DNA of 36,992 nucleotides from Methylobacterium cerastii (GTDB lineage: Bacteria; Pseudomonadota; Alphaproteobacteria; Rhizobiales; Beijerinckiaceae). The stretch covers positions 1 to 36,992 of the forward strand of contig NZ_BPQG01000116.1 of NCBI RefSeq assembly GCF_022179125.1, in the 5' to 3' direction. This document shows positions 20,901 to 28,756 of the stretch, piece by piece. Below the pieces are notes generated by a model. The model saw only the letters and a program-made list of their open reading frames with translations, was not told where the DNA came from and searched no databases. Positions within the stretch are counted from its first letter, which is position 1. Every line of letters begins with the position of its first letter. The position numbers and the translations under genes are program-made.

Positions 20901-21151
20901 CGAGGCCGTTGTCGGACGAGGGGGGCTGCCGGCGGGACGCGCCGCACGGGATACCCCGCGGGACCGGGCTTGGATGCATCGTTATTGCCCGATCGTTGCC
21001 GCCTCATTAACACGCCGCACCGGTCGCGGTAACCGCCCGTTCACCCTGATCGGCGAACCGTGGGCGCGCCGCCGCACCGGGCGGCGATTCCAACCCACCA
21101 GGCCGGTCGCCTTCGCGCGCGGCCGAGGCGAGCGATGATGCGAGATCTGCG

Positions 21152-21958
21152 ATGATGGATGCGATGAGCATCGCGAAGGCGGTCGTGCTCGCGGTCGTGG
21201 AGGGCGCGACCGAGTTCATCCCGGTCTCCTCCACCGGCCACCAGTTGCTGGTCGGGCACTTCATCGGGTTCCACTCGCCCAACAACACCTTCGAGGTGCT
21301 GATCCAGCTCGGCGCGATCCTGGCGATCCTGGCGGTGTACTTCCGCCGGCTCCTGGGCATCGCCTTCGCCCTGCCGAACGACCCGAAGGCGCGCCGGTTC
21401 GTCCTCGGCATCCTCGTCGCCTTCCTGCCGGCGGCGATCGTCGGCGGCCTGTTCTCGAAGGTGATCAAGGCCTACCTGTTCAATCCGTGGATCGTCTGCG
21501 CGACGCTGGTCGCGGGCGGGCTCGTGCTGCTCGTCCTCGACGACACCGAGCTCGAGGTGAAGAAGACCGACGTCTACGACTTCACCCTGCCAATGGACCT
21601 GAAGATCGGCATCTTCCAGTGCCTGGCGATGATCCCGGGCGTGTCGCGCTCGGGCGCCACCATCGTCGGCGCGATGCTGATGGGCGCCGACAAGCGTTCG
21701 GCCACCGAGTTCTCGTTCTACCTCGCGATGCCGACCATGGCCGGCGCCTTCGCCAAGGACCTGCTCGACAACTACAGGAACCTCGGCAGCGACGACGTCG
21801 GCCTGATCGCCATCGGCTTCGTGGTGGCCTTCGTCTCGGCGCTGGTCGTCGTGCGGACGGTGCTCGACTACGTCTCCCGCCACGGGTTCTGGCTGTTCGC
21901 CTGGTGGCGCATCATCGTCGGCTCGGCGGGGTTCGCCGGCCTGATCATCTTTGGATAG
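21152..21958 (+). CDS. uppP: Undecaprenyl-diphosphatase UppP (BacA)
   Basis: A 268-residue integral membrane enzyme that dephosphorylates undecaprenyl pyrophosphate to recycle the lipid carrier of peptidoglycan synthesis; family members confer bacitracin tolerance when overproduced. The catalytic motif is complete: [20 protein letters not shown] (Glu17, Glu21, His30), and the second motif [15 protein letters not shown] is present. Multiple hydrophobic segments fill the length, which is normal. The start is ATG at 21152; ATGs at 21155 and 21164 are equally possible. A 251-base gap to the divergent GST gene holds its promoter region, with no other gene seen. Confidence 0.96.
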   Translation: MMDAMSIAKAVVLAVVEGATEFIPVSSTGHQLLVGHFIGFHSPNNTFEVLIQLGAILAILAVYFRRLLGIAFALPNDPKARRFVLGILVAFLPAAIVGGLFSKVIKAYLFNPWIVCATLVAGGLVLLVLDDTELEVKKTDVYDFTLPMDLKIGIFQCLAMIPGVSRSGATIVGAMLMGADKRSATEFSFYLAMPTMAGAFAKDLLDNYRNLGSDDVGLIAIGFVVAFVSALVVVRTVLDYVSRHGFWLFAWWRIIVGSAGFAGLIIFG

Positions 21959-22070
21959 AAAATACGCGCATCCCGGTCGATTGCCTCGCCAGCGGGGCCG
22001 TGCGAGGGCAGACGGATGGGGAGATCGGGCGAAAGACCCGCATCCCGGCACCGTTTGAAGGCCCGCTGCG

Positions 22071-23942
22071 ATGGAAGACAGACCGCTTGCCGACCTCTTC
22101 GAGCCCGCGACCCGCGCGCGCTGGCTCGGCCTCGTCGAGAGCGTTCTGAAGGGCGCCGACTTCGAGAAGCGCCTCGTCTCCAAGACCGCGGACGGCCTGC
22201 GCATCGAACCGCTCTACGAGGCGGCCGAGCCGGCGCCGCAGCCGGTCCGCGCTCCCGGACCGTGGCGGATCGCCCAGCGCGTCGACCACCCTGATATCGA
22301 GCAGGCGAACCGGCAGGTGTTGGCCGACCTCGAAGGCGGCGCCGACGCGCTGACCCTGGTGTTCTCCGGCGCGCCCGCCGCCCACGGCTACGGCCTCACC
22401 GCCCGCACCGTGGAGGAGTTGGAGGCGGCGCTCTCCGGCGTCATGCTGCCGCTGATCGGGCTGCGGGTCGACGCCGGCCCGCTCGGGCTGGAAGCCGCCC
22501 GCCTCGTCCTCGACCTCGCCAAGGCGCGCGGCGAGGACCTGTCGGCCTGCGACATCGACCTCGGCATCGATCCCGTCGGCACGCTCGCCGCCTCCGGCAC
22601 CCTCGGGGCGGTGTGGTCCGAGATCGCGCCCAAGCTGGGCCGAGCGATGAAGGACTTCGATGCAGCCGGCTTTGCCGGGCGCGCGCTCCTGGCCGACGGA
22701 CGACCCTACCACGAGGCCGGCGCCGGCGAGGCGGCCGAGCTCGGCGCGGTGCTCGCGACGGCGGTGGCCTACCTCCGGGCGCTGGAGGCGGAAGGGATTA
22801 CGCTCGAACGCGCCCGCGACGCGGTCGGCATCCTGCTCGTGACCGATGCCGACGAGTTCCTCACCATCGCGAAGTTCCGGGCGATGCGCCGGCTCTGGGC
22901 CCGTATCGAGCAGGCCTGCGGCCTCGACCCGAAGCCGCTGCGGCTCCACGCCGAGACCGCGTGGCGGATGATGACCCGGCGCGACCCCTTCGTGAATATC
23001 CTGCGGACCGCGATGGCCGCGACCGGCGCCGGCCTCGGCGGCGCGGACGCCGTCACCGCCCTGCCCTACACCCAGGCGCTCGGCCTCCCCGACGCCTTCG
23101 CCCGGCGGGTGGCGCGCAACAGCCAGATCGTCCTGATCGAGGAATCGAACCTCGCCCGCGTCGCCGACCCTGCGGCGGGCGCCGGCGGCTTCGAGAGCCT
23201 GACCGCGCAGCTGGCCGAGGCCGGCTGGGAAGCATTCCAGGCGATCGAGCGCGAGGGCGGCATCGTCGCCTCGCTCAGCGTCGGCAAGCTCCAGCGCCGG
23301 ATCGAGGCCACCCGCGAGACCCGCGCGAAGAACGTCGCGACCCGGCGCGAGGCGCTGACAGGCGCCACCGAGTTCCCGTACCTCGCCGAGAAGCCGGTGG
23401 CGGTGCTCGACGTGGCGCCCGTGCCGCCCGCGCCGGCCGCGAGCTTCGGCACCGGGGCCGCGGTCGCCTGCGACGCGCTTCCCTCGCAGCGGCTGGCCGA
23501 GCCCTACGAGGCGTTGCGCGACGCCTCCGACGGCCTCCTCGCCAAGGGCGGCAAGCGCCCGCAGGTGTTCCTGGCCAACCTCGGCCCGGTGGCGGTGTTC
23601 AACGCGCGCTCGACCTTCGCCGCCAACGCCTTCGCCGCCGGCGGGATCGAGGCCCTGAGCAACGACGGGTTCGCCGACGAGGCGAGCCTCGCCGAAGCGT
23701 TCACGGCGTCCGGAGCCGCGCTCGCCTGCCTGTGCTCGTCGGACAAGGTCTACGAGGCGCGCGCGGTCGCCGCGGCGACCGCCCTCAAGGCGGCCGGCGC
23801 CGGGACGACCTACCTCGCCGGCAAGCCGGCGGCGGAGCTGGCCGAGCCGCTGCAGGCGGCGGGCGTCCACGGCTTCCTGCATGCCGGCGGCGACCTCCTG
23901 GCCCTGCTCAACGACGCCCTGCGGCGGGCCGCCCGCGCCTGA
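22071..23942 (+). CDS. mcmB: Methylmalonyl-CoA mutase small (beta) subunit
   Basis: The 623-residue product is the non-catalytic subunit (MutA type; called mcmB in M. extorquens) of adenosylcobalamin-dependent methylmalonyl-CoA mutase, which interconverts methylmalonyl-CoA and succinyl-CoA at the end of the ethylmalonyl-CoA pathway. The N-terminal half forms the TIM-barrel region (YGLTARTVEELEAALSG, then LRLHAETAWRMMTRRDPFVN, and ALPYTQALGLPDAFARRVAR). The C-terminal Rossmann-like domain (from about 505) lacks the cobalamin-binding DxHxxG, as expected for the small subunit. The large subunit gene is not in the window. Downstream lies a strong hairpin. Confidence 0.93.
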   Translation: MEDRPLADLFEPATRARWLGLVESVLKGADFEKRLVSKTADGLRIEPLYEAAEPAPQPVRAPGPWRIAQRVDHPDIEQANRQVLADLEGGADALTLVFSGAPAAHGYGLTARTVEELEAALSGVMLPLIGLRVDAGPLGLEAARLVLDLAKARGEDLSACDIDLGIDPVGTLAASGTLGAVWSEIAPKLGRAMKDFDAAGFAGRALLADGRPYHEAGAGEAAELGAVLATAVAYLRALEAEGITLERARDAVGILLVTDADEFLTIAKFRAMRRLWARIEQACGLDPKPLRLHAETAWRMMTRRDPFVNILRTAMAATGAGLGGADAVTALPYTQALGLPDAFARRVARNSQIVLIEESNLARVADPAAGAGGFESLTAQLAEAGWEAFQAIEREGGIVASLSVGKLQRRIEATRETRAKNVATRREALTGATEFPYLAEKPVAVLDVAPVPPAPAASFGTGAAVACDALPSQRLAEPYEALRDASDGLLAKGGKRPQVFLANLGPVAVFNARSTFAANAFAAGGIEALSNDGFADEASLAEAFTASGAALACLCSSDKVYEARAVAAATALKAAGAGTTYLAGKPAAELAEPLQAAGVHGFLHAGGDLLALLNDALRRAARA

Positions 23943-23991
23943 GCCTGGAAATCGGCAACCGATCCGGCCGTCGCGTGTTTCGATGCGGACA

Positions 23992-24022
23992 GGCCCGCAC
24001 GCCCGAACGGCGCGTGCGGGCC
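23992..24022 (+). terminator. Strong hairpin after the mutase gene, probable terminator
   Basis: An exact 11-bp GC-rich stem GGCCCGCACGC / GCGTGCGGGCC (23992-24002 with 24012-24022) has a 9-base loop that can itself pair partly (CCG/CGG). It lies 50 bases after the mutase stop and ends 30 bases before the next gene. No T-run follows, so it may be a pause, an RNA-stabilising structure or a weak terminator. Confidence 0.5.
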
Positions 24023-24052
24023 TCGCGACACGCGCGCTCGACCGGGATCCGA

Positions 24053-24439
24053 ATGAAAGCACTGACGCTGGCCGCCGCCTTCCTCATCCTCGCAGCCGGC
24101 GGCCTCAGCCCCGCCGACGCGGCGCGGAAGAAGGTCCAGATCCCGAACCGCTACGACGGCAACTGGAGCATTGAGGTCATCACCGAATCCGGCATCTGCG
24201 ACCGGGCGTACCGCTACGGCGTGCGCATCGAGCGCGGGCAGGCGAGCTATCCCGGCGGCGACTTCTCGATCAGCGGGCGCGTGGCGAGCAACGGCGCCGT
24301 GCGCGCCGCGATCTCCAACGGGTCGGCGACCGCCAACGTCGTCGGCCGCCTCGGCCGCCAGGGCACCGGCGCCGGCACGTGGTCCACCGACGGCGCCCCC
24401 GGCTGCAGCGGCCGCTGGAACGCCGAACGGCGCGGATAG
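24053..24439 (+). CDS. Small secreted protein of unknown function
   Basis: A 128-residue protein with a clear signal peptide (MKALTLAAAFLILAAGGLSP, cleavage near ADA-AR, about residue 24). The mature part is a compact beta-rich sequence: RYDGNWSIEVITESGICDRA, YRYGVRIERGQ, FSISGRVASNGAVRAAISNG, and a C-terminal GCSGRWNAERRG. Two cysteines (in SGICDRA and GCSGRW) could form a disulfide. The DGNWS...CDRAYRY...GRWxAERR pattern recurs in small exported proteins of Rhizobiales, still without a function. A frame open far upstream is only the shadow of the mutase gene; the ATG at 24053 is the start. Confidence 0.83.
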   Translation: MKALTLAAAFLILAAGGLSPADAARKKVQIPNRYDGNWSIEVITESGICDRAYRYGVRIERGQASYPGGDFSISGRVASNGAVRAAISNGSATANVVGRLGRQGTGAGTWSTDGAPGCSGRWNAERRG

Positions 24440-24617
24440 CGTTTCCTCCCGGGCGCGAACGCAGGTTCGTCCCGGCGACCTCCGTCTGTGACTCGGAAGC
24501 GACGGTGATCCATGATCGCTGCGCGCGTTCGCGTCGCAGCGTGGATGGCCCTGTTCCCGACACGATCCCTGGGGAATACTCCGCTCGATCGATCCCTCGT
24601 TCGAGGCTTCCCGCGCG

Positions 24618-25040
24618 ATGAAGACCCCGCTGCTCGGTGCGCTCGCATTCGTTCTCGCCCTCGCGCCGGCCACGGCGCGCGAACGCCAAAAGCCCGATGC
24701 CGACACGGCGATGGCGCCGTTGCAGCAGGCCGCGACCGATTGCTTCGCCGAGACGGTGATGGCCAACCCCGGCGCGATGAACCACGCCCGCGCCGGCCGC
24801 TGGTTCCAGGCCGCGGGGGTGATCGGCTTCTTATGCCGCCCCGAGGTCGACGCGATGATCGCGACGCACGACCGCCTCTTCGGCCGCGGCACCGGCGCCA
24901 AGTACTTCAAGGGCGCCTACGCGCGCCATCTCGACCAGCAGCTCGCCCTTCGCCTCCAGCCGATGCTGGAGCGCAAGACCGTCGCCAGCGCCGAGCCCCC
25001 GGCCGACAAGGCCGCCGCGGACGAGGCGCCGGGCGAGTGA
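24618..25040 (+). CDS. Small secreted protein of unknown function
   Basis: A 140-residue protein beginning with a signal peptide (MKTPLLGALAFVLALAPATA, cleavage about residue 20). The mature part has ATDCFAETVMANPGAMNHAR and GFLCRPEVDAMIATHDRLFG, so two cysteines may pair. KYFKGAYARHLDQQLALRL follows, then a low-complexity Ala/Glu/Lys tail. No family is recognised with certainty. The GST gene begins 24 bases later on the same strand. The 178 bases upstream hold no gene; an imperfect CGAAC/GTTCG hairpin is visible near 24457-24470. Confidence 0.75.
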   Translation: MKTPLLGALAFVLALAPATARERQKPDADTAMAPLQQAATDCFAETVMANPGAMNHARAGRWFQAAGVIGFLCRPEVDAMIATHDRLFGRGTGAKYFKGAYARHLDQQLALRLQPMLERKTVASAEPPADKAAADEAPGE

Positions 25041-25064
25041 CTGGTCTCGCGTAGCGCTTCCGCG

Positions 25065-25787
25065 ATGGCCTACGAACTCTACTACTGGCCGATGCTGCAG
25101 GGGCGCGGCGAATTCGTGCGCCTCGCCCTCGAAGAGGCCGGCGCGGCTTACGTCGACGTCGCCCGCGAGCCCGAGACCGACGGACTCGGCCTGCCGGCGC
25201 TGACGCGGATCCTCGAGGATCTCGACGAGCCGCGCCCGGCCTTCGCCCCGCCCTTCCTGCGCGACGGCGACCGGGTCGTCGGGCAGACGGCGGCGATCCT
25301 GCTCTATCTCGGCCCCCGGCTCGACCTCGTCGGCGCGAGCGAGGACGAGCGGATCTGGACCCACCAGATCCAGCTCACCATCGCCGACATGGTGGCCGAG
25401 GCGCACGACACCCACCATCCGGTCGCGGTCGGCCTCGCCTACGAGGACCAGAAGGCGGAAGCCGCCCGCCGCGCCGCGCATTTTCGCGCCGACCGCATCC
25501 CCGAGTTCCTGGCCTGGTTCGAGCACGTGCTGTCGCGCAACGGCGGCACCCATCTCGTCGGCGAGCGCTTGAGCTACGCCGACCTGTCGCTGTTCCAGCT
25601 CGTCGACGGCCTGCGCTACGCCTTCCCGAAGGCCATGGCCGCGCAGCTCCCCGACCACCCGCGCGTGGCCGCGCTCCACGCAGCGGTCGCCCGACGCCGG
25701 CGGATCGCGGCCTATCTCGCCAGCCCGCGGCGCATCCCGTTCAACGAACAGGGCATCTTCCGGCGCTACGCCGAACTCGACGGTTAG
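25065..25787 (+). CDS. Glutathione S-transferase family protein
   Basis: A 240-residue GST-fold protein, unrelated in detail to the one at 20208-20900. The start YELYYWPMLQGRGEFVRLAL matches sigma/alpha-like GSTs with Tyr in the glutathione-activating position. The region FAPPFLRDGDRVVGQTAAIL contains the cis-Pro loop and the QTAAI glutathione contact that corresponds to the usual ESxAI. The C-terminal domain carries LVGERLSYADLSLFQLVDGL, the N-capping box. It is convergent with the truncated yifB gene, with 3 bases between the stops. Confidence 0.9.
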   Translation: MAYELYYWPMLQGRGEFVRLALEEAGAAYVDVAREPETDGLGLPALTRILEDLDEPRPAFAPPFLRDGDRVVGQTAAILLYLGPRLDLVGASEDERIWTHQIQLTIADMVAEAHDTHHPVAVGLAYEDQKAEAARRAAHFRADRIPEFLAWFEHVLSRNGGTHLVGERLSYADLSLFQLVDGLRYAFPKAMAAQLPDHPRVAALHAAVARRRRIAAYLASPRRIPFNEQGIFRRYAELDG

Positions 25788-25790
25788 GCC

Positions 25791-26342
25791 TCACGACGCC
25801 GGCTTCTCCGCCCGCCCGCGATAGGACAGCGCCTCCGCCAAGTGCAGGCGGCGGACCGTCGGCTCGCCGTCGAGGTCGGCGAGGGTGCGGGCGACGCGGA
25901 GCGTCCGGTGGAAGCCGCGGGCGGTGAGGCGCATGCTCTCGGCCGCCGTGCGGATCAGCGCGGCGCCGTCCGCGTCCGGCGCGGCGACCCGCTCGATCAG
26001 GCTGGCCGGGCAGGTGGCGTTGGTGGTGCCCGCGGCCAAGCCCTCGGCGTCGTAGCGGGCGGTCTGGCGCCCGCGCGCGGCGGCCACCCGAAGGGCGGTC
26101 TCGCGCGAGCCTTCGGCCGGCGGCGGTAGGATCAGGTCGGCGGCGGTGACGGCGGCAACCTCGATGCGCAGATCGATCCGATCGAGCAGCGGCCCCGAGA
26201 TGCGGGCGCCGTACTGCGCCATGCAGCGCTCGTTCGGCCCGCGCCGGCAGGCGTAGCCCGGCTCCAGCGCTTGCCCGCAGCGGCAGGGGTTCATCGCGGC
26301 GACGAGCTGGAAGCGGGCCGGATAGGTGATGCGGTGGTTGGC
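25791..26342 (-). pseudogene. comM: 3' fragment of yifB/comM (Mg-chelatase-like AAA+ ATPase) cut by an insertion
   Basis: This is the last 183 codons of a protein that is normally about 510 residues. The ComM/YifB signature ANHRITYPARFQLVAAMNPC is followed by the Cys-rich loop CRCG...CRRGPNERC, then ISGPLLDRIDLRIEV with the sensor/arginine finger and the C-terminal Mg-chelatase domain. Homology stops abruptly at Ala (codon 26340-26342); the Walker A and B motifs lie in the missing part. Intact ComM is a hexameric helicase that promotes branch migration in natural transformation. An ATG at 26363 supplied by the inserted DNA would let this fragment be translated with the junk leader MLVKSTI, but it lacks the ATPase core. 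Confidence 0.9.
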
Positions 26343-26362
26343 TATAGTTGACTTTACCAACA
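26333..26362. other. Attachment-site junction (att half) in yifB/comM
   Basis: yifB homology ends at about 26342, and the sequence beyond is island DNA. Around the junction lies an imperfect inverted repeat GTTGG (26337-26341) / CCAAC (26357-26361), as expected for a serine-recombinase site. The exact crossover dinucleotide cannot be fixed without the other end of the element. Confidence 0.5.
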
Positions 26363-26374
26363 CGCTGACTCATG

Positions 26375-26394
26375 CCCCCGAATCACCTCGGGGG
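26375..26394 (+). promoter_or_regulatory. Hairpin in front of the recombinase gene
   Basis: CCCCCGA (26375-26381) pairs exactly with TCGGGGG (26388-26394) around the 6-base loop ATCACC. The 3' arm contains the GGGGGA that would serve as ribosome-binding site for a GTG start at 26404, so folding would hide it. It could be an RNA switch, an operator or part of the recombination site. Confidence 0.45.
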
Positions 26395-26433
26395 ACATGT
26401 TCTGTGCCATCACGCCGTAAGCCGAAGGCTCCG

Positions 26434-28179
26434 ATGCCGGTTCAGCGTCTCGCCATCTCGTACATGCGGTTCAGCCATCGTCGGCAGGCGAAAGGCGACT
26501 CCATCCGGCGTCAGATCGCGGCGTGTGACCGGTACGTGCGGGATCACGGCCTGACCCTGCTCGACACGTTCACCGACAAGGGCGTGTCCGCGTTCCGGGG
26601 CAAGCACGCGACGACCGGCGACCTTTCTCGGCTGCTTGGGATGATTTCTGCTGAGAAATTCGGCCCGATCGTTCAGGGCAGATTGACGCAGGAATTGACC
26701 CTGATCATCGAGAATATCGACCGGCTGTCCCGCGAACCCATGATGGGCGCGTTGGGGCGGTTCACCGACCTCATCAATGTGGGCGTGAGCATCGTTTGCC
26801 TCGACATCCCCGATAAGGTTTTCAACGAAGAATCGATCAACGCGGATGCCAACCTGCTGGGCGTGATCGTCATGATGATGTCCCGCGGGCGGAACGAATC
26901 GCAGACCAAATCCACACGCGTCGCCGAGTCGTTCAACGCGCGTTTCGATCAAGCCCGCATCGATGGGTTTGCGATCAAGGGGTATCGCGGCCCGGCATGG
27001 CTTGCGGTGAAAGATCGCCGGTATGTTGAGCATCCCGACCGATGTGACGTGGTGCGGGAAATCTATCGGCTGCGCATCGCCGGGATGGGCGACTACGCGA
27101 TTGCCGCCCACTTGAATGAACGCGGTGTCCCGACCTTCCCCCACTGCGCGAAGCGATCCACGAAGGTAGCCAACGGCGGTTGGTACCCGTCCTACGTGGG
27201 CAAAATTCTCGCCTCCCGTGCCGTGCTGGGCGAGTTCGATCCTCGGGCCGCGAAGAACCCTTTCATGTACTTCCCCCAGGTGGTGAGCCCATCGGTTTGG
27301 GCCGACGCTCAGGCGATGCGGCGGACCCGTGCCACCGCTGCCCCCGGCGCGCGTGGGACGAAGCATCACAACGTGTTCCTCGACATGCTCCGGTGCGCGC
27401 ATTGCGGCGGCTCGATGAGCATGACGCAGAACCGCCCCATGGAAGGCGACAAGCCCGCTCTGCGGTACCTTCAGTGTTCCCGCCGCCGCCGTGACAAATC
27501 GGGCTGCACCGTCCCCGGTATGATCCCGTACAGTAGGATGGAATCGCTGATCCTCGACTACCTGCCCCGCATCCCGTGGGGTGAGATCGTTGAACGCGAT
27601 AATCCCGACAACCCGCTGAAGGCGCTCGATGCGGAGATCGCGCGCGTTCGGGACGAACTCGCCGACCTCACCGAACAGAACGCAAATCTCACCTCCGCGG
27701 TCGCGACGGCCCGGCGTCCACTTCCGGCTCTGCTCGATGCACTTGGTGAGACCGCGGTTAAGGTGGAGCGGGCTGAACTCCGCCTGAAGCACCTCAAGAA
27801 CGAACGCACCACCAAGGCCGCGATCATGCGCCCCGGCTTGATCCGTGATGCCACGGGCTTCGCCGAATCCATGAAGACCGCGACGGACACGGAACGGTAC
27901 GAAACGCGTGCGCGCCTTGCAAAGGCGCTGTCGCGGATCATCACGCGGATCGATTGCGACGTGAAACAGAAGCTTGTGGCCGTTCAGGTATCGACCAGTT
28001 TCACGATCCTCGTCTTCCCGTTGGAGAACCACGCGATGGGGTTCTTCCCGGAGGATCGCCCCTCAACTGAAATGCTCTCCAAGCTCAAGCCGGGTCTACT
28101 TGGGCCGGTTGATCGCACCAAGGGGCCTTTCGTCTATCTGTTTGGGGCAACGCCTGTCGCGCCGATCACCGCGGTTTAA
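26434..28179 (+). CDS. Large serine recombinase (integrase)
   Basis: A 581-residue site-specific recombinase of the resolvase/invertase large-serine class. The catalytic domain begins at the very N-terminus: LAISYMRFSHRRQAKGDSIR with nucleophile Ser14, then IIENIDRLSREPMMGALGRF with the conserved Arg pair. The Recombinase domain (about 175-300) has YVEHPDRCDVVREIYRL and GGWYPSYVGKILASRAVLGE. The zinc ribbon has LRCAHCGGSM and YLQCSRRRRDKSGC. A coiled coil (about 390-450, IARVRDELADLTEQNANLTS) is typical of the synapsis-control motif. The start is ATG at 26434 behind GAAGG; GTG at 26404 is an alternative. Lying beside the yifB break, it is the likely enzyme of integration. Confidence 0.93.
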   Translation: MPVQRLAISYMRFSHRRQAKGDSIRRQIAACDRYVRDHGLTLLDTFTDKGVSAFRGKHATTGDLSRLLGMISAEKFGPIVQGRLTQELTLIIENIDRLSREPMMGALGRFTDLINVGVSIVCLDIPDKVFNEESINADANLLGVIVMMMSRGRNESQTKSTRVAESFNARFDQARIDGFAIKGYRGPAWLAVKDRRYVEHPDRCDVVREIYRLRIAGMGDYAIAAHLNERGVPTFPHCAKRSTKVANGGWYPSYVGKILASRAVLGEFDPRAAKNPFMYFPQVVSPSVWADAQAMRRTRATAAPGARGTKHHNVFLDMLRCAHCGGSMSMTQNRPMEGDKPALRYLQCSRRRRDKSGCTVPGMIPYSRMESLILDYLPRIPWGEIVERDNPDNPLKALDAEIARVRDELADLTEQNANLTSAVATARRPLPALLDALGETAVKVERAELRLKHLKNERTTKAAIMRPGLIRDATGFAESMKTATDTERYETRARLAKALSRIITRIDCDVKQKLVAVQVSTSFTILVFPLENHAMGFFPEDRPSTEMLSKLKPGLLGPVDRTKGPFVYLFGATPVAPITAV

Positions 28180-28258
28180 CCATACCAGACGATCCGCCTA
28201 GACATGTTTCGCGGAATGTTGTCGAACCGATTCAGAAGCCGGTATCTGGTGAGGCTGG

Positions 28259-28282
28259 GCTTACCTTAACCATCAGGTAAGC
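28259..28282 (+). terminator. Hairpin after the recombinase, possible terminator or leader structure
   Basis: An exact 8-bp stem GCTTACCT / AGGTAAGC (28259-28266 with 28275-28282) with loop TAACCATC is followed by TTTG. It lies 80 bases after the recombinase stop and 74 bases before the next start. The stem is only moderately GC-rich and the T-run short, so termination is uncertain. Confidence 0.45.
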
Positions 28283-28321
28283 TTTGAATCGACTCTCTGC
28301 GAACCTGTGGCATTCTTTGTC

Positions 28322-28341
28322 TTGTCCGAAGCAACGGACAA
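28322..28341 (+). promoter_or_regulatory. Hairpin directly upstream of the ribosome-binding site of the 113-aa gene
   Basis: TTGTCCG (28322-28328) pairs exactly with CGGACAA (28335-28341) around AAGCAA. The AAAGGAAG ribosome-binding site starts 2 bases later (28343-28350). A protein or RNA signal binding here could control translation. It might equally be a DNA operator. Confidence 0.4.
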
Positions 28342-28355
28342 CAAAGGAAGCCAAG

Positions 28356-28697
28356 ATGTCCTCCAAGAAAACCTCCAAGAAGCCTACCGTTCTGCGCAGC
28401 CCCGCCAGTTCCCCGCCGACCATCGCGGGGATCATCGCGATGATGCCGAATGCCGTTTCTGCACCCGATTATGAGCGTGCGGGCGGAAGTTTTGACAAGG
28501 CCCAGATGCACATCACTTCGACCCTGGATAACCGGGATCGCAAGGGATTGAAGGCGACTCTGGTCACTTTCGCAAAGTACGGTCACCTCGCCCACGCCTA
28601 TCATCTTGGTCCCTGCTTCGGTGCGTACTCGCTCGAAGTTCTTTTTGATGCCAGCGTCGGGGATGATGCTGTTCATCTCTGGAATAAGACCGTCTGA
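28356..28697 (+). CDS. Hypothetical protein sharing an N-terminal peptide with the adjacent methyltransferase
   Basis: A 113-residue protein starting at ATG 28356 behind a strong AAAGGAAG site. The first 11 residues are Lys/Ser/Thr-rich (SSKKTSKKPT), then comes VLRSPASSPPT (residues 12-22), which recurs in the next gene. The rest (AGGSFDKAQMHITSTLDNRD, then LVTFAKYGHLAHAYHLGPCF) looks like a small folded domain, which I do not recognise. No catalytic or DNA-binding motif is evident. The methyltransferase follows after 59 bases on the same strand, so a functional pair is likely. An in-frame ATG at 28284 is upstream of the ribosome-binding site and not preferred. Confidence 0.75.
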   Translation: MSSKKTSKKPTVLRSPASSPPTIAGIIAMMPNAVSAPDYERAGGSFDKAQMHITSTLDNRDRKGLKATLVTFAKYGHLAHAYHLGPCFGAYSLEVLFDASVGDDAVHLWNKTV

Positions 28698-28704
28698 CCA
28701 AAAT

Positions 28705-28724
28705 CCGATTCCCACCCAAATCGG
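28705..28724 (+). promoter_or_regulatory. Small hairpin between the 113-aa gene and the methyltransferase gene
   Basis: CCGATT (28705-28710) pairs with AATCGG (28719-28724) around an 8-base C-rich loop. It begins 8 bases after the stop of the upstream gene and no T-run follows. It may modulate read-through or be an operator. Confidence 0.3.
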
Positions 28725-28756
28725 CTAGGGATCATCTCTCACCGAAGGAAGCCAAA

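Noticed and set aside
26348-26376. TTGACT followed by CATGCC at 17 bases as a recombinase promoter
   Set aside because: The -35 is good but the -10 is not; the region is at the recombination junction, so resemblance may be chance.
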